DNA of 64,000 bases from Ottelia alismoides (lineage: Eukaryota; Streptophyta; Magnoliopsida; Alismatales; Hydrocharitaceae): contig JAZKJV010005532.1 in NCBI GenBank assembly GCA_037367405.1, forward strand, positions 1 to 64,000, written 5' to 3'. Below, in pieces: positions 1 to 9,687 of this stretch. The stretch's first letter is position 1, and the number at the start of each line of letters is the position of its first letter. A model generated the notes under the pieces. The model was not told the origin of the DNA. It was given only the letters and a program-made list of their open reading frames with translations, and did no database searches. The translations under genes were made by a program, and so were the position numbers.

Positions 1-366
1 TTGCTTGATTTTTGGTGTGTTTAATAAATTGTTGAAGTTGGCTTGTTTATACTTTCTTTTATTTCCTTCACATGTTAAAAATCCAAAAAAAAACAAATTT
101 AAAAAAAATTAAAAACCACAAAAAATGTTTTCTCCCTTTTTCTGATTTTTTTGACTACTTCGTAGGCCTTTGGCCAATCCGTGCTCCTTGTGTTCGACCC
201 TGGGAGCTATACCAGGTTAATATCATAGCTAGGACCGCTCTATTCTGTGCTTGATTGTTTTTATCTGATTTGAGTGGTTGATTTTTCTTGATACACTTAG
301 TCTACTTGATCGAGGTCGCAACGACCATTTTTAGACCTTTACCCCGATCGCTTAGGCTGGTTATCA
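1..366 (+). repeat. 3' end of a Ty3/gypsy (Athila-like) LTR, cut by the window edge
   Basis: This stretch resembles the last ~330 bp of the G1 LTR (13020-13344): the same A-rich tract, a bipartite GTAGGCC...GCTCC segment, the GTTCGACCCTGGG box at about 192-204 and a GAGGTCGCAACGACC motif at about 311-325. It ends in GGTTATCA at 366, like the ends of the other LTRs here. The 5' part lies outside the window, so solo LTR and 3' LTR cannot be told apart. It stops about 60 bp upstream of the CACTA transposase start, so it probably inserted into that transposon. Confidence 0.6.
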
Positions 367-427
367 TATAACTTGGGACAATATTGTTGATTGATTTTGG
401 TTGTTTGTTTGCTATTATAGGATTACA

Positions 428-2638
428 ATGGATAAGTCATGGATGCACATGAGATTTGCAGATATCATTGAATATAATAGAGGGGTAAAAGAGTTTCTTG
501 AATGGCTTTTCATGAGGATAGATTCTCTTATAGAGTTGGAATTGATGGAGAGAAAATTTTATGTCCTTGCATAAAGTGTAAGAATACACATTCTTACACA
601 CAAGAAGTTGTCTACGCTCATCTAATCTGCGAAGGGTTCTGGCTACATTACGACTTTTGGAGTGCACATGGCGAGGATGTTAGAAATTCATCACATCAAG
701 TTGTCCAAAATGTTCCAATTGTGGATATGTTATGGGAGGCTCAATATACCCACACATTTTCCCCATTCAAGACCCATTAGATAATGATGACAATCAGTTT
801 TTCAGAAATTTAAAAGAAGCAGAGGAGCCTATTTCTCCTGGTTCTAAAGTATCTAGATTGGAGTTCTTATTAACTATTTTTAAGATGAAAGTGATGCATC
901 ATTGTACTAAAGCAATGATTGAGGAGTTACTGGAATTTATCGGTCAAGTGCTGAATAATCCTGAAGGCTATCCAACTAATTGGTACAATGCCAAAAAACG
1001 TCTTCGATCATTGTGCTTAAAATAAGAAAAAATAGATGCATGTCGTAATGATTGCATTCTATTTTGGAAAGAACATCGAGAACTCACTACTTGTCCTGAA
1101 TGTAATTTTTCACGGTACAAAGAAAATACAGGTGCCTCTAATAATTCAAAGAGGAGAGCTGAGAAAGTACTTAGATATTTTCCATTAGTCCCTAGACTAC
1201 AATGTCTTTTCATGTCATCTAAGACTGCTAAATGGATGTCATGGCATAAAGAGGATAAGGTGATAGATCCTAATGGATTAATGCGTCATCTGTCAGATTC
1301 TGAAGAGTGGATAAAGTTTGATGAGAATTTTCCTAATTTTGCATTAGAAGCTAGAAATATCAGGCTTGGTCTTTCAAGTGATGGCTTCAATCCATATGCA
1401 AAACATGAATGTCAGTTATACAATTTGGCCAGTTGTGATTGTCACTTATAACTTACCACCATGGATGTGCATGAAGTCGTCCTTTATGATGCTCTCAATG
1501 TTAATACCAGGTCCGAAAGGACCTGGGAATGCAATAGATATATATATGCAGCCTTTGATTGAAGAGTTAAAGTTGCTGTGGTACGATGGAGTGCAGACAT
1601 ATGATGCACACAAAAAAGAGAAGTTCAGAATGCGTGCGATGTTATTATGGACCATTAACGATTTTCCAGCCTATGCCAATTTATCGGGGTGGAGTACCAA
1701 AGGCAAACTTGCATGTCCAGTATGTATGGATAATACACATAGTACTTGGTTGAATAATAGTGGAAAACATTGCTATTTGGGTTACCGTAGATTCCTTCCC
1801 ATTAAACATGGATGGCGTAGAACTCAATATAAAGATAAATTTGACGGAGCATCATCAGGTCCAAAATTGGACTTTGTACGTGTTTCTGGATGTGAGTTGT
1901 TGCAACAACAGGAGAGCATTCAAGATATTCCACTGGGTCGTCTTTTCAAGGAAAAGTTGAGTGGTAGTTGGAGGAAGCATAGTATATTTTTTCGAGAGTT
2001 ACCTTATTGGAAATATTTACAGATCCGTCATAATCTTGATGTCATGCATATTGAGAGAAATGTGATGGATAACATACTTGGAATATTAGGTTTATCTGGA
2101 ACAACAAAAGATACTTTGAAATCTAGGAGGGACTTGCAACAATTAAACATAAGAAAGGAATTACAACCTGTAGACTTGAATGATGGGAGAGTGATGTTAC
2201 CTGGAGCAATATATACATTATCCCTAGATGCACGTCAGAAGATATTGTCTTTCTTAGCTAACATCAAGGTACCAGATGGCTACTCTTCTCAACTTTCCAG
2301 ATGTGTGAACATAGCAGAGAAAAAGATTTTCGGGTCTCAAGAGCCATGATCATCACGTGTACATGCAAGTTTTCTAACCATTAGCCATTCTTGGGGTGAT
2401 TTCACCAGGTCTTGTACGTCCCTTAACAGAGCTAAGCCAATACTTCAGAGCTGTATGTAGTAAGGTACTAGATCCATCTGCACTATATGAATGGGAACAC
2501 AGTATCATAGTGACCCTATGTAAGATGGAACAAATATTTCCACCATCATTTTTTACATGTCTTCCCATGCAAGTGATAGTGCTCGTGAAAATGAAGAATG
2601 CAGTGATGATGATGAGTATTATTCTGAAAGATGCTTAG
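428..2638 (+). pseudogene. CACTA TNP2-type transposase, frameshifted remnant
   Basis: The reading starts at the ATG at 428 (MDKSWM), just after a splice-acceptor-like TTGCTATTATAG. Residues up to about nucleotide 700 match the transposase-associated N-terminal domain: FLEW, CPC.KC and HLICEGF are visible. A single-base loss near 502, another frame change near 740-780 and a stop at 1023 interrupt it. From about 1366 to 2349 a 327-residue open stretch carries the TNP2 core: SIWPV-like, YNLPPWMCMK, PGPKGPGN, LWTINDFPAYANLSGWSTKGKLACPVC, RRFLP, ELPYWK, RHNLDVMHIERN and VPDGYSSQLSRCVN. A further shift near 2345 leads into a last segment (GLVRPLTELSQYFR, ending 2638). The usual C-terminal part (MVHL... 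region) is absent. In the family this enzyme cuts the CACTA ends. This copy cannot make a full protein. Confidence 0.9.
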
Positions 2639-2639
2639 A

Positions 2640-3306
2640 ATTAGTTTTTTTTTTTCATTGTATAAGTTGTCTTGTACTACAACTTTGGTAGTAACTTTTA
2701 TAGTCCTATTTTGTTAAGTGAAGCATCTGCACTGCTATGTTATCATGGTTTGGTATATGTGATGATAATTGAGATTTGTCGTATTTTGTTAAGATGTTAT
2801 AGTTTCTTTATAATGATAATGAAATTGACGCAAGTTATCTACAATGGCTGTAAATATTGCAGGTACAATTATTGTAATTGTAAACATGAATATATGCAGC
2901 ATTTCCATAATTATTACAATTATTGTAATTATGGTAATACCACTGTAACATTTCCATAATGTTACAATTTTATTATCAACAAGGCAACAAATTTGTTACA
3001 ATGAAATCTATATGAAACAATTATTTAAATGTTGCAATAGTATTCGTGTCAATTACTAAGTGTTGCAGAAAGCGTAATAGCAACATGTATTTTTATGTTG
3101 CTATTTAATTACAACAAAAACAAAAACGTTACAAATGTTAGTTATTTGTAACATTTGTAATAAGTGTCACAAATACCATTTGCGGCACAACCTTTAGTCA
3201 CATTAAAAGCGACATAAAATAAATGTCGTTTTTAAAAAATAAACGTCGCGAATACACTTTTGCAACATTATTTCGAATGTGACAAATATAGAATTTTCCT
3301 GTAGTG
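2640..3306 (+). repeat. CACTA 3' subterminal region and terminal inverted repeat
   Basis: There is no gene here. From about 2850 the sequence is dense in alternating motifs such as TTACAATTATTGTAATT, TGTTGCAAT, TGTAACATTT and CGACATAAA, in both orientations. It ends with the 13 bp terminus at 3294-3306. Such subterminal arrays are normal binding sites for CACTA transposase subunits. 2640-2850 is AT-rich and otherwise featureless. Confidence 0.7.
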
Positions 3307-3332
3307 AAGGACTGCGTCCTATTTGAAAGGCC

Positions 3333-3335
<3 letters not shown>

Positions 3336-3382
<47 letters not shown>

Positions 3383-3387
3383 TATAT
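3336..3387. repeat. (TA)n microsatellite
   Basis: About 52 bp of nearly pure TA dinucleotide sit directly left of the MITE-like element. TATATATA also occurs at the right side of that element (about 3777-3785), so the tract was probably the insertion target. Confidence 0.9.
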
Positions 3388-3776
3388 GGGGTTGGGGAAG
3401 GCTGCACCCGGGGATGTAGCTAACTAGCTGCACCCGGGCATTTTTTTCATTGATTTTTTGTGTTTTTGAAATGTAACCTAGGGTGATTTAAATCACTATA
3501 TATCACCATGATATCATACCAATTTCAACTAAATTCGATATTTCTATCATCTCCATCAAAGCTATCACATTTTAACTGTTTCAGAATTATTGAAATTGAC
3601 CATATCTAGATGGGCATGGTAGGAGTGTTTGTTTTGCATGAAATTTGAAACACATATTCCACACAATAAACTAAGTAAATCCCCCATAAAGTTTCCTTCA
3701 AAAAATCAAAAATCAATGAGAAAAATACCCGGGTGTAGCTAGTTGGCTGCACCCCCCGGTGTAGCTTCCTTTTCCC
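3388..3776. mobile_element. MITE-like element with ~60 bp terminal inverted repeats
   Basis: The left end reads GGGG..GGGAAGGCTGCACCCGGGG, then a TAGCTAACTAGCTGCACCCGGGCA segment and ATTGATTTTTTG. The right end (about 3710-3776) is its inverted copy: ATCAATGAG, ACCCGGGTGTAGCTAGTTGGCTGCACC, then GGTGTAGCTTCC and TTTTCCC. The inverted arms are about 60 bp with a few mismatches. The ~260 bp core is AT-rich and non-coding. Both flanks are TA repeats, so the exact target duplication cannot be measured. No transposase is present, which makes it a non-autonomous MITE of unassigned superfamily. Confidence 0.75.
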
Positions 3777-4207
3777 TATATATATAGGATTTTTATCCAA
3801 TGAGTCATGTACTCATTAGAGATGAGATGAGCCGCTCTTTTTAACCCTTTGATTTTAATCCAACCATCATTGTATTACATGCATATTGTCTTTTTCGAGA
3901 AGATTTCTTCAATCCCGCAAATAGTAGGAATCGTAACCATAATGGAAATAAAAATAAATTGAAAATATAAGGAAGTCTAAAAATAGCACGCACTTATAGA
4001 AACGTATTGTATTGCAACGAGGGATTGATCTGGCGATTTGCAACATGAGGAGATTGATCTTGTAAACTGAAGCAATCGATTTGTCCAATGTAAGGTTTTG
4101 TTTTTGAAGATTAAAACGTTTATTTCACGATATTGGTAGAATCTGATTGTTCTTTTTAGTTTTTTGATTTTAGTTTTAAACGTGATGGATTATTTGTGAT
4201 TGTATTT
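3777..4207. other. AT-rich intergenic DNA, nothing recognised
   Basis: No convincing coding frame, RNA gene or repeat boundary was seen. GAGTCATGTACTCATTAGAGATGAGATGAG near 3798-3830 contains a short palindrome (GAGTCATGTACTC) and may be the end of another degraded DNA element. Confidence 0.4.
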
Positions 4208-4400
4208 GAATCATGATATCTCAGAAGCAATGGTGAATGATGATTCTTGGTTGGATTTGGATCGTCAGAATATCATATGAGAAGGATCCACGATGGATGA
4301 CTTGTAATTGGATTTGAATCGTCAGAATATCATATGAGAAGAATCGATGATAGATGACTTGCAATTGGATTGGATCATGAAAACATTATTTCAGAAGGAT
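4208..4400. repeat. short tandem repeat, ~57 bp unit
   Basis: Two adjacent units (4261-4317 and 4318-4373) share ATCGTCAGAATATCATATGA, GAAG/GAAT and GATGACTTG.AATTGGAT with few changes. More diverged partial units flank them on both sides (about 4208-4260 and 4374-4400). Confidence 0.75.
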
Positions 4401-4440
4401 CATTTTCAATTTATATTACGTTTGAGTCCTTAAAAATACT

Positions 4441-4584
4441 TATATCGTATTATGTTACTAAGTCAATTTGCTAAAAAGTGATATTAAGTTACTTATGACA
4501 TTTGTCAAAGTTACTGACAATATGGCATGTATTACTGATCTTTTATTATTCTTACTGATTCAATTTTATTCATTAGTTACTTAT
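4441..4584. repeat. AT-rich block with recurring TTACT motifs, left half
   Basis: TTACT(A/G/T)A-type motifs recur about every 20-30 bp (TGTTACTAAG, AGTTACTTATG, AGTTACTGAC, ATTACTGATC, CTTACTGATTC, AGTTACTTAT). The same motif continues at 8289-8469 on the other side of the inserted solo LTR, so this was one continuous block before that insertion. Confidence 0.5.
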
Positions 4585-7500
4585 TGTTGAACACGAAATT
4601 TGCAGAGGTCGTGTTGACTCACAAGGCGAATCAACAAACGTTGATTTGATCTCCAGCGAAATCCGAAATTCAAACAACAATTAACCCACAACAAATAAAT
4701 CAAGCAATGAAAGTAATGTGCGGAGTTAAAATTTATTATAACTCTACAACAAGATGTGCATAGGTGCAAGTATGTGTAGAGGTCGAACACAGGGAGCATA
4801 CAGGTAGAACGGGGCAGTTAAGCTCAAGAATGTGATTGTGATCAATTTGTCTATCCAAGCTATGTTTTTGGGGTTTAAATTTTTATATTTTATATTTTAT
4901 TTTTAATTTTATATTTTGTATTTTGATTTTTGATTTACTGATTTTATGTTTTCTTTTCTTTTATATTTTTTTATATTTTTCTTTTTCTTTTAATAGAGAT
5001 ATAATATACAAAGTAAGAAAGTCTAACAAAAATAGGTAAACATAAGCAACAATTAGTAAATAATATATTTCTGGTCTTTTATAATTTTCTAATGTTTTTG
5101 CGATTTTTCTAGATTTTTTCTATTTTTTTGTATTTTTAAAGTCAAAAATACTGAAAACAGTGGAGAAAATAAAAGGCTGAAACTAAAATGGAGAAATAAA
5201 ATACAAAACAGTAAAAAAAATTTTATAAAAGTTTTTGGGGTTTTGTAATTTTATGAGTTTTCTTTTATATTTTTAATGATTTTTGGTTTGAAATTAAAAC
5301 ACACTAAAATATGCAAAATATATTTTTTTGGGAATTTTTTAGGGTATTTTTATAATTTTTATGGATTTTATAATGCAAACAGTGCATAAAATGCTTATTT
5401 TTGAATTTTTATAAATATTAAATGCAATAAATATGCAAAATAAAAATATACCGTGAAACTACTATGCAACAAGAACTTATGATGATTTTGTGGATTTTTT
5501 AGCAATTTAGAGATGCATGAAATAAATAAAAGGCAATATCAAGAAACTACAAACTGACAGAGGTATTTATGTAAATATGACAAAGTTCAAGGGCCTGCGT
5601 GCAAAGTTCCCACAAATATATAACTGTATAAAAATGTTTCTGGATGAAATACAATATCCAAAATGTTGATCGTTTCCCTGCAAAATCACCAAGGTGCGCG
5701 TGACTTGCACGCGCCTGGCGGGGAGCCACTTGCGAATATAAAAACTACAGGGGTACGTTTGCAAAAGTCCAAAACTTTTAAACTACAGATAAATGTTTAA
5801 ATACTCCTAATTAAATACGCAAAGAGGCGAAGGCTATGTAGCAAAATACCCCCGCCTGGGATCCGATGAACGTGGGATCGCGCCCACTTATCCACGTGTC
5901 GCGCCCCGAGCGCGCGATACCGGTTCGACGCGGACGGGCGAGATTAGACCTGGTGATGGCGATCGAACGGCTGTGGCTGCAGCGGATCCAACGGCAGCTG
6001 CGATCTCTGGAGATCCTCGTGGATCAGACGATGACGGGCAAGGGAGAAAGAACTGGGACGAACGCCGAGTCCGGCGATCTTCGAGCTCTTCCCCCTCGCA
6101 CCCCCGACGGTGATTGGCGGCAGGACGAGGTACAAAATACTCCTGGCGAGCTGCTCTATCGGCTGGAGGAGGCAAAACGAGCGGAGAAGCGCCGTGGAGC
6201 CGCCGCGACGTCAGAGACGCATGGGGGCCCCAGGAAGCTCTGACCTCTCGCAAAAGCTCCTTGCAATGCCTTTTTCGTTCAAGGTGCCTGCAAAGATCGT
6301 TAAGGAGGTTGGGGGTAAAGTGCCCCAACCTTCCTGGTTGCAGAATGAGGGAGGGGAGAATGACAAAAAACAGGGCTCGCCGAGCTTGATGGTGGTGGTG
6401 AATGAAATCGGTCTCAGGCGAAATGGAACGTAGAAATAGAAGCTAAGGCTACTAGGACCAAAAACGTGCAAGAAAAGTAAAGGCAAAACAGAACCTCAAG
6501 GGTTAGAAACCCAAGATGGGTACCTCGACGGCCACCTTGGCCGGAGATGATGGTGGAGTGCCTCACGGTCGCCAAACAACGCCTCTACAGGCTGGAGGAC
6601 TTGCTGTCACCAAGCCCAATCCAGAGCACGTCAAGAGATGGAAGGAGACGGTCCAACAGGGTTCAATCTTTGAAAATGGTTGGAGGGGGTATTTTGTACA
6701 GAGTGGCTCTGGAGGCTCGAAGACCAAGGGGCAACGGGCGGAGCAGTGATCCAAAGCCCGAAAAAATCATAGGGCGTGTATCCTTGATATGAGGTGAACA
6801 AAAGTCAAGAAGGAATCGAGGCCAAACGATGAAAGGCGCGAACTACAAAAATCGTCAAAAACGGACAAAAACCAATATCTGACACAGATCAGACCTTGGT
6901 CTGAGAGCTGGTCAACATGGCCCAAAAAATGAAGAAAATAGGCTACATCTGTAATCCAATCCTTAAGATGATGGCTGGGCATGTATGGCGGATATATGGG
7001 GAGAAAACGTAGAGAAGGACACAAGGCCAAATAATGAACGATGAGGACTCGAAAAATGGGAGAAAATGGCTAAAAATGCAGCTCTGACGGGCTGCAGGAG
7101 CAGACTAGGAAGTTGACCAGCGGGTTAACTTTCCAAGCCACCTGGTTGGTCCACGTGGACCAACCAGTCATTTTAAAATGGTAAATGAATTTATTAAATT
7201 ATAGTTACAAAATAAAAAATATTTAATATTTTATAATTTATTTTATTATGATTTTTATTTATTTTTTAGAGGTATAAAAATTACAAGTTTCCTTTTATAC
7301 CCTTATAAGTATACATATCTATATATTTAATATTTTATTTTTATTTTGTGTATTTAATTTATTTATTTTTATTTATTATTTTATAAATTCATAAAGTATT
7401 TTTATACACTTAATTATATTTTTATTTTATTTTTCTTATATAATTTGTACACTTAATAAAATAGAGTATAAATTATACAGGTTTGTGTATTGATATTATA

Positions 7501-8288
7501 CCTATGTATTATATTACAAGTATTTTATTTTTGTATTTTATTTGTATTTTATTCCTATTTTAATGTACATATTTATTATAAATAATATTCACAAAATTAT
7601 CAAAACATAAAATTATAAAAATAATGAATAATAAATAAATTGAATATTTTAATCTCTACAAGTATACAATAGGAGTCCAAAACTCAACTTTCAAACCGTA
7701 GCTCCGAAAAATACAAAACCACCTTCATTAAATAGCTTAGAGAAATTATATACAATTAAAGTGAGTTTGGTGTGTTTCGAGCTTTTATTAAGGATATACA
7801 GGTTGGGAAGTTGTGATTCTGGAATTTTATTCAGATCATAACTTTTTATCTGTACATTATTTTTCTATGAAATAAATTTTGTATTTTTCTTTATTTAATT
7901 ATCTACAAATTTCATGTACAAAGTTTCTTTATTTGAGGTATAAAAAGTGGAAGCAAAAATAGGTCCCAAAATGAATAAAGAATGCATAAAATAAAAGGAA
8001 TTTTTATTGTATTTTGGCCCTTTTCTCCCCCTACTTTATTCCTTGTCGACCTAGTCATCGAGATGCCTAGGTCTCGGGGTTTCGGGTCATAAAATATTTA
8101 CAATATTTTATTCTTTTTATTTTCTTTTCTTTATTCTATAATTTTGGCTTTAAAAACCACATTTTATATACTATTTACACAAATATGCATGGATGATAAA
8201 ATGCACGAATTAACGCTATTTACACGCATTTACTAGGGTTTTTAAGGTCAAAATGATAGAATAAAGATGATGAAATGTAGCTTCATCA
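4585..8288 (-). mobile_element. solo LTR of a Ty3/gypsy (Athila-like) element
   Basis: Read on the minus strand this 3704 bp unit starts TGATGAAG...TTTCATCA (8288 back to 8268) and ends GTGTTCAACA (4585). A perfect 5 bp duplication CTTAT flanks it at 4580-4584 and 8289-8293. It has no primer binding site, polypurine tract or coding region, and its length equals the LTRs of G1 and G3, so it is a solo LTR left by LTR-LTR recombination. The GAGGTCGAACACAGGGAGC motif near 4779-4797 (minus strand: GCTCCCTGTGTTCGACCTC) is the same U5-side box as in the other LTRs. The interior mixes AT-rich DNA (4860-5560, 7150-8260) with a GC-rich part (5690-7100). The open frames in the GC-rich part are not conserved genes. 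Confidence 0.85.
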
Positions 8289-8469
8289 CTTATGTATCTT
8301 AAGAAAATATTATATGTTACTTGTCATTTTGTCATTCTTACTGAATCTTTTATACCGGATTACTAATGTATTTACTTAATTTACTTATAAGATATTTATA
8401 TTACTATCGCTGACACAATTGTTACTTTTCATGCATTACTTTGAAAATATACTGAGTTACTAATGTATT
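8289..8469. repeat. AT-rich block with recurring TTACT motifs, right half
   Basis: This continues the 4441-4584 block: TGTTACTTG, CTTACTGAATC, ATTACTAATG, TTTACTTA (twice), ATTACTATC, TGTTACTTT, CATTACTTT and GTTACTAATG. It ends where the copia LTR begins. Confidence 0.5.
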
Positions 8470-9005
8470 TGAAAGATCTAATAACCTTATAGATCTAAAA
8501 CTTAATCTTAAAAATTGATTTAAGATACTTAATAGTTACCGGAAGTCATCGCAACATAATTGAAGTGATGAAGATGAGATTTCCTTATCCTTCTCAACTC
8601 TTGCCTAATATGATTAAGTAATGGATCCTCTACATTCATTAGTTAAGGTGGAGGGGATCCAAACAATACTTATAATACATGATGGTTACCTATCCATTAA
8701 GGTAACTACCAAGAGCTAACTTCCCGGAAGATGCACCTTTTCATAATTAATCATGACCCACAAAATAAGAAATAAAAATAAAGTTGACAACTACCATATA
8801 TAGTAGTTTCATGTATAGAATTTCTTACATTCTCCCATTTGTCTCATATAGCTAACTTGTTGCTTTACATTTGTCAAGTTAAACTCTATTAATGTGAATC
8901 TTGAAGGCAGATACCTTTCAGGCATATATATCCTTCCAAGCATTACAATACTAATAGTTTATTTAACGTGACAAATCTTTATGTGTTAATATACAGATAT
9001 TAACA
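8470..9005 (-). repeat. copia 3' LTR
   Basis: 536 bp, on the minus strand from TGTTAATATCTG (9005) to GATCTTTCA (8470). The outer 80 bp match the 5' LTR start at 63915. The inner end is followed on the minus-strand upstream side by purine-rich GACATAAAGAAAGGACCCA, split by the G2 insertion, as expected of a polypurine tract. Confidence 0.8.
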
Positions 9006-9013
9006 TGGGTCCT

Positions 9014-9687
9014 TGATGACCGAAAAATTCACACTCTCGCTCTCGGGCCAAGGTAAAAGTGTTCGGCATCGTTGCGACCCGAATTGAGAGACTCGGTCAA
9101 TCAAGAAAAATCAGGAACCACTAAATCGAAAGATAAATCAAGGAAATCAAACATCGGTCCTCGTTATTTTATTAACCTGGTATAACGCCCAGGGTTGGAC
9201 TCAAGGAGCACGAAATGGCCGAATCGGCCTACGAAGTAGTAAAAAAGATATAAAAAATGAATAGAATATTTTTGGTGGATTTTAAATGTTAGTATTTTTT
9301 TATATTTTTAATTATATAAGAAAATATAAGAAAATGGCTAGAAAGGCAATTTCAACAATTTATTTAAACACGAAAAAATGCTCAGAAAATTGAAATAAAA
9401 TTGTTTTTGTGTTTTTATATTTTTAAGTGTTTTTGGTGATTTTATGGGAATTTTATGATTTTTATTTGATTTTCTGAAAATCGAAAAAGGGGAAAACATT
9501 GGATCACTGTGCAGCCAAACTTGAAAGGCTAATTAAAAATATATAATCGGTCGATCGTGATTACGAGCTAAATCCAACGGCTGATCGCGACCCTCAGATG
9601 GATCAACGGCTAGAAGCGCTCCGCGGATGGACGACTGATATCAAAACTGGCAGAGGGGGGTCGATCAGACGCTATCTGGAGGTCCTC
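9014..9687 (-). repeat. G2 3' LTR, distal part (left of the G1 insertion)
   Basis: Aligns with 50814 onward of the G2 5' LTR. Relative to that copy it lacks about 870-890 bp: the sequence jumps near 9545 from the equivalent of about 51342 to that of about 52230. Ends in TCCTC (9683-9687), the G1 target site. Confidence 0.85.

Larger units (their letters stand above)
367..3306 (+). mobile_element. CACTA (En/Spm) DNA transposon, left part missing or displaced
   Basis: The right end is precise: TTTTCCTGTAGTG at 3294-3306 is the reverse complement of the CACTACAGGAAAA-type terminus of plant CACTA elements. It is preceded by about 350 bp rich in short direct and inverted motifs of the TGCAACATT and GTGACAAATA kind, as expected of a subterminal transposase-binding region. 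The body holds a TNP2-type transposase remnant. The left terminus is not visible because LTR sequence occupies 1-366. With frameshifts in the transposase, the element is dead as it stands. Confidence 0.8.

Noticed and set aside
3198..3407. Minus-strand frame with YIYIYIYI repeats
   Set aside because: Translation of the (TA)n microsatellite.
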